Shown here: positions 24,627 through 34,118 of the stretch, piece after piece
How the letters are laid out: each line of letters begins with the position of its first letter
Position numbering within the stretch: position 1 is the stretch's first letter
From: Cylicocyclus nassatus
Taxonomy: Eukaryota > Nematoda > Chromadorea > Rhabditida > Strongylidae
Reading direction: 5' to 3'
DNA length: 64,000 nucleotides
NCBI GenBank assembly: GCA_958299035.1
Contig: CATQJL010000316.1
Span: 33,731,441-33,795,440 of the forward strand
The notes under the pieces: model-generated
Database searches by the model: none
Told to the model about the DNA's origin: nothing
What the model saw: only the letters and a program-made list of their open reading frames with translations
Program-made: the position numbers and the translations under genes

Positions 24627-24673
24627 TGCTAGCCAGCCGATCGGCGCGGGACCACGCTTCGGGGGCGCGCGCT

Positions 24674-24873
24674 ATGAGGAAGCGGATGTCGAAATACGCC
24701 GCAGCGTAGGATCTCGTTTGGGGGTAAGTTCATGCCTCTTCTATCAGTACTTTGTGATGAAGTGTTTCCGTTTTCAGGTGCGAACAAGTGGAGAAGAGGC
24801 GCACGACTGCTCAAACGCGCAGGTGCAAGCTTCATCTCGGAGACGCTCTTCGCTGGCTACTGAGAGAAAAAAA
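24674..24873 (+). pseudogene. Two-exon leader fragment with in-frame stop
   Basis: Exon 1 starts at ATG 24674 and ends TGGGG|GTAAGT at 24723; exon 2 runs 24778-24873 from ttttcag to AAAAAG|GTAAGC. Joined in phase 2 the frame reads D-L-V-W-G-CEQVEKRRTTAQTRRCK and then LHLGDALRWLLREKK, which looks protein-like, but exon 1 has a TAG at 24707. I could not find the next exon. It may be a captured or decayed 5' gene end, or an untranslated leader. No family is recognised. Confidence 0.35.
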
Positions 24874-26215
24874 GGTAAGCACTCAGTTATTTTGTGTTCC
24901 CAATGATGTATTTCCTTCTCTTGCTCTTCATTTCCAAGAGTTATGGGACGCTTTTTTGGATATTTTGTCTTCTTCTTCTTTCTTCATGTTATCTCTGCTC
25001 TTAACTCTATCTTCTTGTTATTTCTCCTTTTACCTTTATCTCTGTCTGTCTTCACTACAAGCGTCCCTAGTCTGAAATGTTCTTTGAAAACGCTAAACTT
25101 ATTTGTGCTAGTTCTATGATGAAAGTTGGGTGAGAATTTTGATATCACTATCATACAACTGGGACACGGGTAGCACTTTGGCTGAGGAGTACTTCTCGCG
25201 TACGGCCAGCAGCTTCGGCAACGAGTGTAGCCTCAGGAAGACTTTGGCAAAAGTTGATCCTAGTTCCTCAGCTTCCTTCAGTGTGCCCGTCATTTTCCTG
25301 GAAAACAAGCCAGTGAGAAAAACACAAAAACACAAAAAATGGTTATTTGTACTTTTATTCGGTTTTCTCACTATTGGATGATTCTTGTTGTAAAAAGCCA
25401 GCATACTATAATACAAAATTGCAGTTTGCAAAAAGGAGTAAGAAATTAGACAGCCAAATTGCGTAAAAAGTATTTTCGTGACGAAGTAGTCTCGCCGCGT
25501 CGATAATCATTTTTTTGCAAAACAAGTCGGGAATCCTGACTCTACCTAACCTTTCCAACCAGTGACAATATGCCAAGAACACAGAGAAGTCACTGCTTTT
25601 GAAAGACTCAATGTGATTTCCCTTTTACCAGGGATTTAAAATGTGGAAAAGTTGGACTCGGCCATATATTAGGCGTCACCGCTGTAATCACCGGAGGGTA
25701 CTGGTAATAGCGGAACAGCAACAATGCATGGTCGGACCCTTTTGCTAGTTACATTCCCACTATTTTTTGTCTCTTTTTCACAGAATTTGGAAACAGCCAA
25801 GTGTGAGCATTCATAACAATAAATTCTTACGGTAGTCTCTGAAGGTCGCGGCAAAATATTACCTTCCTTCAAACATAATTCACACTATTAAACGGCAATG
25901 ATGATAGAGAATGATATAAAAAGTCAAGAAATCAATTAAGAAGAGTTCTTGGGGAAGAAATGATAGCCTCACAAATTATCAAAGCTCACCTCATTTTATT
26001 TTATCGCTATCAAAGGGTGTTTCAAATAACTTAGCAGCAATATATGTACAGGCACATGCCGTATGTGGATGGGAGTATCGGTGAGAGTGACGCATCCAGG
26101 AATGCCATCTCAATAAAGAAACTTTACGAGTAAAAACACAGAACACAACCAAAGAACGTCACCTGGATCAAAAACTTCGCCATATGATGCGCTGAAGCAG
26201 AAGCAACTTGTCAGA

Positions 26216-26300
26216 ATGTTAGAGGGAACGTATATTACTGCTCTTATTAGTATTGCTCTTATTGCTCTTATTATTACTGCTCTTATTAAAACCTGCATTC
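26216..26300. repeat. GCTCTTATT minisatellite
   Basis: Imperfect 9-bp units (GCTCTTATT, with ATTACTGCTCTTATT variants) repeat about five times between 26230 and 26290. It lies within the gap of the MAU-2-like gene. Confidence 0.65.
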
Positions 26301-26347
26301 ATTCTGTTACAACCAAAGCAAGCCGTAAAGTAGAATGCGTGCCTACG

Positions 26348-26612
26348 CAGTTACACACTGCACTATACTCCACGCCCAAAACCAAAATTCTATTGGCATT
26401 CTGTTCCTGAAACCGAGATATGATGCTGAAACGGAGGCTGACACTCTTTCCGATATCAATAGTTGTTTTGCTGAAAAAAAAACCATTGAAAAACCATTGA
26501 AAAAACCATTGAAACTTAAAATCTCAGTTTCAGCACCATATCGCTGTTGCAGGAACAGAATGGCTATAGAATTTTGGTTTTGGGCGTGAAGTATGTTGCA
26601 GTGTGGTTCAGT
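26348..26612. mobile_element. Foldback MITE, GCCCAAAACCAAAATTCTAT arms
   Basis: The left arm CACGCCCAAAACCAAAATTC is repeated in inverse at the right (GAATTTTGGTTTTGGGCGTG). Arms of about 95 bp flank an AAACCATTG-repeated centre. Mirror frames with the same residues occur on both strands, as expected for a palindrome. Confidence 0.75.
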
Positions 26613-27365
26613 CAAAGTAACAGGTGCAGGTTTGGTATCAGTAGGCTAAAATCAGAGAGACTTTTGCGCTCGATGGGAAGCCGAACTTCTCACTCAAACG
26701 TAAAGATGTAAGTAAAAAGAAAAAAAGGAAGGAAAGGAAGACGCGGAAAAGAAAAAAACTGAAAGAACCATCAAAAGAATTACCTGGACCGGTCTTCGGG
26801 CTAATTTTTCTCCCAGAAGTTTTGCGAACTGCTATTCCGATTTCACTCACTATGTAAAAGAATAAAAATTTCGCGCAGATCGTCGAAAACGTTTTAGCAT
26901 CTCCAAGCTCCGAACGAATCAGTGTAAGTACGCGATTGCTACTCGCCGCCCTGGGAGATCCCGAAAAAAAAAACGATTTTTTTTTCAAATGCCCTAGTTA
27001 TGGCTTCGTTGCCATTGATTAGGTGAACTCATTAGTGTTTCAAGCAATTACAGCTATAATTATGCACTCACCGTGAATGAGAGCTTCGCAGATGAGAACC
27101 AAAGCTTCTAACCGCGGTTGGATGAAGTACTCGCCCATCCGCGTCATCATGTCGTACTGAAATGTTAGGTATCTCAAAATTTGATGTTGAGCGAAACACT
27201 CACAGCAGAATCCAGGTACTGCACCGCCAATTCCAAATTCTCAGTATAGAAAAAATAAAGTTTTCCCAATTGGAACTTCACATGTGCTGGCATCTCTGCA
27301 GAGAACGACAGCGTTAACGCTTTCTAAATCAAACCGCGTCCTTAGGGCCTAGACAGAGTTCACGC

Positions 27366-27560
27366 GATTTGATCGCCGCGATTTGATCGCTGCAGACAAA
27401 TGTTACGAGTTCACTGCATGCCGATCTTCTCGTAATTCGGTTGTGATAGTTAGTCACGATTGGTGGTTGTTGGAAAACTATCACAACCGAATCACAAGAA
27501 GATCGGTATGCAATGAACTCGTAACATTTGTCTGTAGCGATTGAATCGCGGCGATCAAAT
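27366..27560. mobile_element. Foldback MITE, GATTTGATCGCCGCGATT ends
   Basis: The arms are about 85 bp and nearly identical in inverse: GATTTGATCGCCGCGATTTG on the left against the complement of GATTTGATCGCCGCGATTCA on the right, continuing through ACAAATGTTACGAGTTCA. The loop is about 24 bp. It lies between the MAU-2-like exons and the decayed minus-strand gene. Confidence 0.8.
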
Positions 27561-27935
27561 CCCTTTATTACGCTACAAAGCCAAGATATGGCTTCGCCTA
27601 ATGGCTTCACCTTGGAGAGAACCGGAATGGTGAAGAAATGGAGGCGAAGTCCAGTCACGCAAAACTAGTTGATTTTTCTCAAACCAAAATTGGACCAAAC
27701 ATCAACAAGATCAACAAGCAGCACACCCACCAAGATACACACCATCAGTCCCAATCAAACTCAAAAATTCTAAGAAATCAAAAAAATTTCGTAGAAGACT
27801 AGTAACCTGAAGCTTCTGGCCTCGCCTTTAATCTCTTTTTCTTTTCTCCAGATTTTCTCCAGATCTCTTTGCATATCGTGATGTATACTGCTAAAATAAA
27901 TCAATGATCGATTGAAATCAGACGATCAGAAAATA

Positions 27936-28926
27936 TTACTTTCTGTCAATCTGGGGCTTTTTCACAACAGAGCTACTGCCTTTATCAGCAGCGGCTACGG
28001 CCCTTATCCGCTTTTCGGGGACTATCGAAGTTGCAACCCGAACAATGCTCTCTTGATCTTTCTTCTATCGCAGAAATTCATCAGAGTCACTATCCCAAAG
28101 CAATTTTTTTGAAGTCTTGCTTGCGCTCGTTAGGACGCTTCATGCTATCTACACGATGTGCATATTGCCCAACAGGAAGTTCTTGCCCTTCTTTGATTCC
28201 TTCTTCACTACTTCTCCTTCGGTTTCCTACACCGTAATTCTCGACCTTCCTCCGATCTGGAGATAACTTCAGGAGGAGTTTTTGTTTCAATTTGTTGCCT
28301 TTTTATCTCAACCTCTTGCGTTCTGGAGCTTTGACTCTCGTGGGTCTCCTCCCACAGATCGTCTTGTATTGCACCGGCGCAGAATCTTGGACTCGGTCGT
28401 AAGCAAACCACTGATGAGATCTGGCAAAGCTGATATAGCATTGATCTAAATGCATTGATCTCCCTCAGGCGTCGGGCATAGTTTACGCGATTTCATCGCT
28501 TCGCGACTCTCCCAACAAGACAACTGTCATAGTCCATTGCATACCAATCATCTTCTATTTCGGATATGTTAATTAGTTACGATCAATCGTGTCGGAAAAC
28601 GATAGCTACCGATTTGCAGCAGCATCGGCAAGCAGTGTATTCATAACTGTTGTCTTGTTGAAGAATTGCGAGGCGATGAGCCTGACCTCTGCCTGAGGTC
28701 TGACGGTTAATCAGTTTGTGGCTGACAAGAAGCGCTGACAAGAAGCGCAAAAACGCTAACAAGTAATAACGACGTACGGGATTTTCCTCAAAAAGTTTGT
28801 AGTAAAAGGCTCGACCAGCTGCAGGAACAACCACTTCGGCATGAACGTATAAAAAGGTTCAGCAATAAAAGAAAGACTCACCTTTACGCTGGGGACCACT
28901 TCCTGCCTTTTGTCGTCTCCCACATT
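27936..28926 (-). pseudogene. Decayed minus-strand gene, unknown family
   Basis: Exons 28926-28882 (NVGDDKRQEVVPSVK), 28818-28778 (LVEPFTTNFLRKIP) and 28420-28303 (SHQWFAYDRVQDSAPVQ and onward to KAPERKRLR) have consensus splice sites and agree in phase (0, then 2). The frame then meets TAA at 28303-28305, but stays open for another 70 lysine/arginine-rich codons to a TAG at 28090. The neighbouring frame across an A7 run (about 28107) continues LLWDSDSDEFLR, stop, then KKDQESIVRVATSIV to a TAA at 27936. Two stops and one probable frameshift indicate a dead copy. The intron before exon three holds a diverged foldback MITE. The protein is not recognised. Confidence 0.4.
28478..28685. mobile_element. 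Diverged foldback MITE related to 27366-27560
   Basis: The arms GCGATTTCATCGCTTCGCG and the inverse GCGAGGCGATGAG, plus AACAAGACAAC against GTTGTCTTGTT, pair imperfectly. Layout and the central TTAGTTACGATCAATCGT match the nearby copy (TTAGTCACGATTGGTGGT). It is clearly older than that copy. Confidence 0.55.
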
Positions 28927-29051
28927 CTTAAAACAATAAAGAACTGCTACTAGAGAATTGATACCGAATGTACCACAGAGAGTAGATCAGGAACAAAAAA
29001 AACTTCTCAACAAAAGCGTAATCAATGCTGCAAGAAATATACCTGTTGCAG

Positions 29052-29477
29052 GAACTTGGTCGAGTCCTTTTAGTTGCAAACGCTTTGACTTGCATAGAAG
29101 CGGGAGAGAAAATGAGCCACCTATTTACCAGGTGTCTCCAGAAAAAGGCTGAGCATGAGGGCGTAGACGCAGATCAGAGGTAATGCCATTACTGCGGGTG
29201 GGGCAATCGATTAGTCAACTAGTACTATCTTATTAAGATTCTTGTTCATGAGCGGTGTAAGGGCTGATGACTGGGGTCATCTCCTAATCGTGGATGCCAG
29301 AGCTCGCTCTTTGAAGGTATGTCTGTGCAGATCTAAGATCTAAGAGATAAGGAAGTGAAGTTAACTTTGCAGCTTCTTTCGCAAAGCGGGCAGTTGCTCA
29401 CAGTCGTGAGAACCGAAGAGCAATTCCCATTTTGCTCAAACTTCGCTATTTCTCCATCTGATATGATTGGCCTGTGA
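29052..29477 (+). CDS. NHL-repeat-like protein fragment, three exons
   Basis: Exons 29052-29179, 29238-29316 and 29373-29477 join in phase with introns of 58 and 56 nt. The first follows acctgttgcag, so it is either an internal exon or a trans-splice acceptor; the first in-frame ATG gives MSHLFTRCLQKKAEHEGVDA. The second encodes FLFMSGVRADDWGHLLIVDA and RARSLK; the third begins LLSQSGQLLTVVRTEEQFPF and ends SPSDMIGL-stop. G-V-x-A-D-D-W-G-H-L-L-I-V-D followed by S-L-K-L-x-S-x-S-G-Q-L-L fits one NHL beta-propeller blade, as in TRIM-NHL proteins. Only one blade is present, against six in a full propeller, so this is a fragment. It lies inside the TIR element directly upstream of the 11-exon gene. 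The coiled-coil-like N-terminus fits the TRIM layout weakly. Confidence 0.45.
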
Positions 29478-29572
29478 CAGGAAAGGGGATCGAATGATCC
29501 TCTATCGCTTCGGCGAAAGCCGGGAAGAAGAAGTTTGTAGAAAAATCCAAACTCTAAAGGTGAGCGGTGACT

Positions 29573-29622
29573 CCGGTGAGCTAGCTTTCATGTCAAATCC
29601 GGTGAGCTAGCTTTCATGTCAA
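29573..29622. repeat. 26-bp direct duplication
   Basis: The unit TCCGGTGAGCTAGCTTTCAT plus GTCAA occurs twice in tandem. It lies in the probable 5' region or first intron of the downstream 11-exon gene. Confidence 0.8.
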
Positions 29623-29656
29623 CTTGATCTCTATCATTGCAGTATGTTTAGTTACT

Positions 29657-31691
29657 ATGGCCGACGAAAACCTGCCTTCCACGTCATCATCTACACCGAG
29701 GCGTACGCATACGGAACTTCGTCCATTGAGGCCCACGAATAGAGTTAGTTGTAGCATGTTCACATATTGGGGTTAGAATAAGAAGGGGGTGGAAGTCGCT
29801 TAACAGTAATGGTTGATATAGATACTTTATGAGTATAGAAGGAAAAGGGGAGGGAATGAGTGGGGAAAAATGTTTTTACGACTATGTAGCTGGGAGTTGC
29901 TACTCAGGGGTAGGTGAGGGTAATGATCACGAAATAGATAGTGCCTTTTATCAGTTTATCACTTTTCTAAAAAAGCTCAAAGCCACGGGGCGGGAGACCC
30001 AGGGGTAAGTGAGGGTGCTCACTACGGTAATAAGCTTCTTAGCATCTCATGTCAGAGTTTGGAAGTTTCCCTGCGTACTTACTTTTAGCTCGGTAACACC
30101 AGCTTTAAAAAAGTGGATAAGCTATAGATTGATATTAAATGACTGGATAAATCTGAGGCTAGTTTCTTCATAGGATTACGATGTAGAAAGCTCGTTCGAC
30201 ATGTCACTCGACTATGCGGAGGAGTGTAGAACTCCATCGCAACCACTTCAATGTGAGTGAAAATTTCCTTGCGTACGAACGCTGTGAATGCGTTTCATTT
30301 AGTTGACTCCGAAAGGAACGCGCACTCTGCACGCGCACCACCGCAGATACCACCACCTGCGCTGTCCGAGCCGCTAGGTCTGTCAAACGTAACAAACGGC
30401 ACAGTAGAAAATTGGCAGATCTTTAGAGGCTGTAAGAAGCTGCCTTGCGCGCGAAGTGGGTAGCTCCGATTTTTCCGGAGCTCTGTACGCAACGCTTACA
30501 AGAGGAGGATCGCTGAATTCTGTGTCCGTGCAGGTAACGTAGCGTTTCCGTGGCGGTGGTCTTCGAAAGTAGAACTTCATAGGAAACCTTGCACCATTGC
30601 ATTCGACCAGTCAGACAGTTCGACATGGCAGATATCTCTCGTGTGGTGCAAAGTGCGGAGCGCTCGCGATTAGGCAACTTCTATGCCGCCGAAACAAATC
30701 GTTTGCTCGTGGAAATAGCGATCACGAATCGTGTCGAGGCGAGATTCACTACAACTACTTTAAAAAGAAATGAAAAACGTTTGCGATATAGATGAACTTG
30801 CTTCTGGCAAAAAACAGAGCTTTGGAGGATGAGGTAGACAGACTGAAGCAGATCCTCAGTGTCAAACGCGAATGAATTCCTGCGAAAGTACGCCCTTCCA
30901 AAAAGAGTAAAGAACGACGTCACCAGCGAAGTCATCGACTTTCTACGAACTCTGTTCAAAGAGGTGCGTATTTAACTCCGGATACAAAATGACTACCACA
31001 TAACCTACACTTAGATCTGCGCACCCGATCCTTCTGATATCTGGAATTACGCGTATCGTGTTTCAAAAGTTGCTCGAAGGACGGATATAAGCAGTCTACC
31101 CGACACCATTGTTGATGGGCTTACAGGTGAAGGTAATTCACATCTAAAAGGGGTTAAGCTACAAAACATATAGAGTTCATTTTGGACGCTTTGGATCTGA
31201 ACCACAACGAACTTTATGGATCGAGGCTGCATCTGCTGAAAAATTCACAGAACAGGTGCTGTCTATATCTACAATAAGCATTTTAGGCGCTGAAAATTTT
31301 TTTTAGTTTCTGGTTGTCGTTAGCTGAAAACGAGCAGGGACGTGAAAAAGTTTTCAATTTACTGCTGGAAAAGAAGTCGAAATGGAGCGTAAGCGCAAAA
31401 ACATGCATTGCTGAAGCGCTGTAAGTCCACCACTTCTACATAACGCCATCATAAAAGGCAGTTTCTATTTTTAGGGAAGATGTGCGCTATTATCGCCTCC
31501 ACGAACGTCATCTTGTTCCACCGAAGGTATGCTAAAATCCGCTGCCTCCCATTCCTATTCATATATATATAAATTTTTAGAAATCGATGGGTGCCCTTGT
31601 CAGACTTGGACGCACTGACAAAGAGGCGATGAGCACGGAGGCTTGGAAAGCAAACCTAGACGTCAGCATTGAGAACTTAGGCAGCCAGTGA
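29657..31691 (+). CDS. Unknown 11-exon gene, intact, inside TIR element
   Basis: Exons: 29657-29743, 30174-30252, 30303-30377, 30427-30533, 30619-30778, 30860-30963, 31015-31132, 31174-31255, 31307-31420, 31475-31526, 31581-31691. These total 1,089 nt, a single frame of 362 codons plus stop. Most introns are 45-85 nt with TTTAG or CAG acceptors. It starts MADENLPSTSSSTPRRTHTE, has an acidic stretch DYDVESSFDMSLDYAEE, a Pro-rich patch, helix-rich FYAAETNRLLVEIAITNRV, then FLRKYALPKRVKNDV, CAPDPSDIWNYAYRVSK, DALDLNHNELYGSRLHLL, and ends DVSIENLGSQ. Poly(A) signals lie at 31835 and 31859, just inside the right TIR. Intron five (30779-30859, weak donor GTTTGC) itself contains a leucine-heptad frame, LEDEVDRLKQILS, so the true structure there may differ. 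No known domain; no DDE motif could be assigned. It may be the element's own protein or cargo. Confidence 0.6.
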
Positions 31692-31914
31692 AAACAACAT
31701 CAATCCTTTTATCAATGTTTGTGTTGATATATGAATACTCGTTACGTGTATATGTACTGTATAGTTGCTAGTACAGTTACTGTAGTTATTCGATGAAGTC
31801 TTTATGTTAAGTGTTAAACAAACATTTCATCGTTAATAAATATGTACATTTCATAGTTAATAAATATATAGATGTTCTCTATAGCAATCGCATCAGAAGT
31901 GGTCATTAGCTGGG

Positions 31915-32175
31915 GTTCCGAGGGATCAAGCAAGAAGTTCCCCAGAACTTCAACTAATGAAGTTCCCGTGAGCTACAGTCTTTTGGAAAGTTCCCGAGAA
32001 CTTTGGAGGACGAAGTTCCGGCGAACTATAATCTTTTATGAAGTTCCCATGAGCTTCAGAGCTGAAGTTCCCACGAACTTACAGTGGTGTTCCCACAAAC
32101 TTACAATGGAGTTCCCCAGGTGACCCGCCGGAACTTTCTTCAATGTTCGCCGCAACTTCCCCCCGTTTGTCTGAG
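31915..32175. repeat. Right TIR and subterminal repeats of the 7.77 kb element
   Basis: At least seven AAGTTCC-core motifs lie between 31935 and 32145, such as AAAGTTCCCGAGAACTTTGG and GAAGTTCCGGCGAACT, before the inverse TIR ending GTTTGTCTGAG. The motif matches the set at the left end. Confidence 0.75.
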
Positions 32176-32334
32176 ATCTTTTGTTTGACGTTTAAAAAAA
32201 CTCCTGTGCAGCCTTGCGTTTTTTATTCAGGCTTCCAATCTTTCTAGAGCAAGCAGAATTTCAAATTTCAAAACTCAGCTTTTGTAGTCATAAAAGCACC
32301 TAAGCATCTACAAGGCCGTAGGAGTTTGCATTTG

Positions 32335-32395
32335 GTTGAAAAAGCTCTGCAGCGCAAAGCGTATTTGGCGCTTTGCACCACAGAGCTTTTTCAAC
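32335..32395. ncRNA. Hairpin, possible small-RNA precursor
   Basis: GTTGAAAAAGCTCTG pairs perfectly with CAGAGCTTTTTCAAC. After a small internal loop, GCGCAAAGCG-like sequence pairs with CGCTTTGC around a short TATTT loop. The 61-nt stem-loop lies about 160 bp outside the TIR element in AT-rich sequence. The length and mismatch pattern resemble a pre-miRNA, but a tiny foldback repeat is equally possible. Confidence 0.3.
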
Positions 32396-34118
32396 GCACA
32401 GGCAGAAGTCATCACAAAAATGGTTGTGTTCATTATAGTCGTACTTTCACTGGCCATTAAGCTCCAAAGCCCCATGATTCCTCATGTAAAAATCCAAATA
32501 CTTTAAAACGGATATATCACAGGCAATGCAGTTGTATTATCGCAAATCTTTGCGCACCATAGAAGCTGAGTTTTGAGTCTTCGAAATCGTGTTAAGCACA
32601 GAAGGTGAACTTGAATGAAAACGCGACTACACAGGAATTTTCCAAGCGACAAGTAAAATCTATATCTAAAAAGCTTGATTTACTTCATAACCTTAAAGCC
32701 AATTAGAGTGTTAAACACAGAAAACAGACGTTTTTAGAGCGCACTGACTCCAAAAACATTTTGAGCCATCTCAAAAAAGTAATTCTCTTTTTTTCTTGAA
32801 AAAACTGTGTTCACTGCGCTGCAAATAGCTCAGGCTGTGTTACTGTAACTCTACAAAAAATTCTTAACATGAAGGCTTGCAGATTTGACTTAAAAGAAGG
32901 GAGAATCATTCGAGGTGTTCGCTGTAATTATGAACCGCTAAAAATCATCCGTAGCAAAAACATCCCTGGGATTTACACCAAAATTCCGTATCAAGCCGCG
33001 CAAATTGTATCCGGCTATGGTCTACAATAAACCCCTGTTTCGAGCAACTCGGCTGAGGACGGGCCAACGTTGAACGTAGACCGCCTCAGTCCCGCATCCG
33101 GTGAGCTATTGATTTGGATTTGGATCGCTTTCTAGACATGGAGATCTTGTGCGTTCCTAAAAACCCACCCTTTTGTGCATATTTGGTCGAGCGGTTAAGT
33201 GAATAAGTTAACGCGCAAGACCATGGTTCAAAATCGGCTAGTGGCAGATTTGCGCCACCACGGACAATCTTTGATAGTGACCGCTATCGAGTAAAATCGA
33301 TGGCACCGCTCAAGGATATCGCCAAGCAAATGAAGGGATAAAACAAAACTACCATATTTTAGCGAGGATAACATGAGAAACGAAAATTTTGGAACATAGA
33401 GCAAATGAAAAAATCGAAAAATCCTTGTTTTAAGGAGTTTTTGAACAAAAAACAAGCAAACTCTTAAAAAAAAGAAATTCAAGAACTGTTTTTTTGCTTT
33501 TCTCGCCGCAATCAACTGTTCATTGATCCTCTCCCATTTAGGCCGCCGAAAATGTTGAATTTCGGGAGTTTTGCACGAAGCAGTATGTCGACTGAATTGT
33601 CCCATAAGTTACTCACAAGCAACTTATGAGAAATTTGTCGGATTATTCTTTTTTGCACACTATCTCTCTCGCGTCACCCTGAAATTCAACCGCGAAATAG
33701 AATTTCTGGTAAACTGACTGTGACACTTGGACAGATAGTCTTCTGACTGTTGAACTGATTATCCTGAAGCACGGGAAGGTGGGCGGAATTAGATGCATTC
33801 AAGGAAGTTCTTCTGAATGACTAATTTCAAGGTCACTTGAGGTGAATTGGGTTTTACTGCGGGCCTATGTCTTTTTCACACATTACCAACGGGCTTTTAT
33901 TTTCCCAAAACGTCATAAAAGTTTCAAAATACAGGGTGTTATAACTATAAACTGCACTTTATCTGAGGTGTAGATTATTGTGTACATGCGCTTAGAAAAG
34001 CAATTGCTTGCCTCCAATTTTGCAAAATAAGATAGTAAATCCTCATAGTCAAAAAAGCTTTCGCAAGCGACTGATACTTGCTGACAATCCGGAGTTTGTG
34101 GTACACCCGTTTATACTA
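32396..34118. other. No protein gene seen; tRNA-like patch
   Basis: No supported exon. A tRNA-like module at 33178-33245 is listed separately. ACAGGGTGTTATAAC at 33931 and the inverse of ACGGGTGTACCAC near 34097 may mark a short MITE of about 180 bp, but the ends match poorly. Confidence 0.35.
33178..33245 (+). other. tRNA-derived sequence (degenerate)
   Basis: TGGTCGAGCGGTTAAG fits a pol III A box and tRNA D-arm; 33 bp on, GGTTCAAAATC resembles a B box with one mismatch. The acceptor stem does not pair, so this is a tRNA pseudogene or SINE head rather than a working tRNA. Confidence 0.4.

Larger units (their letters stand above)
25114..27295 (-). pseudogene. MAU-2/SCC4-like gene, partial (cohesin loader TPR protein)
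   Basis: Three minus-strand exons are visible. 27295-27204 starts after ttctctgcag and ends GCT|GTGAGT; it encodes MPAHVKFQLGKLYFFYTENL then ELAVQYLDSA. 27156-27072, in phase, encodes YDMMTRMGEYFIQPRLEALV then LICEALIH. This pair aligns with the early TPR region of MAU2/SCC4 (pattern T/V-H-LQLG-LY--YTKN-E-A---L--A). 25297-25114 follows ttttccag and encodes TLKEAEELGSTFAKVFLRLH, ending LTQLSS-stop, which resembles the MAU2 C-terminus. MAU2 is about 600 residues in animals, so roughly 400 residues are unaccounted for. Three blocks (MITEs and a minisatellite) lie in the gap. It is likely a truncated copy inside the TIR element; a widely dispersed true gene is less likely. Family assignment is from memory of the pattern. 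Confidence 0.45.
24406..32175. mobile_element. 7.77 kb TIR element carrying several genes
   Basis: The left end CTCAGACAAACGGCGGGAAG and the right end (inverse of CTCAGACAAACGGGGGGAAG) form 33-bp inverted repeats with two mismatches. AT lies just outside both ends, which fits a 2-bp target duplication but is too short to prove one. Both ends carry about 220-260 bp of repeated AAGTTC-N4-GAACTT-like sites. Cargo in order: a decayed plus-strand leader (24674-24873), a MAU-2-like minus-strand gene (25114-27295), a decayed minus-strand gene (27936-28926), a plus-strand NHL-like gene (29052-29477) and an intact 11-exon plus-strand gene (29657-31691). Three foldback MITEs are nested inside. No standard transposase motif was recognised, so the superfamily is unknown. 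It could be a Pack-type element that captured host fragments, or an autonomous element whose own protein is the 11-exon gene. Confidence 0.65.

Noticed and set aside
26855..26960. Candidate middle exon of the MAU-2-like gene on the minus strand
   Set aside because: Its phase does not fit the exon ending at 27072 (a stop follows at once). The plus strand offers an equally good exon, cgcag|ATCGTC to AGT|GTAAGT, so the region is left uncalled.
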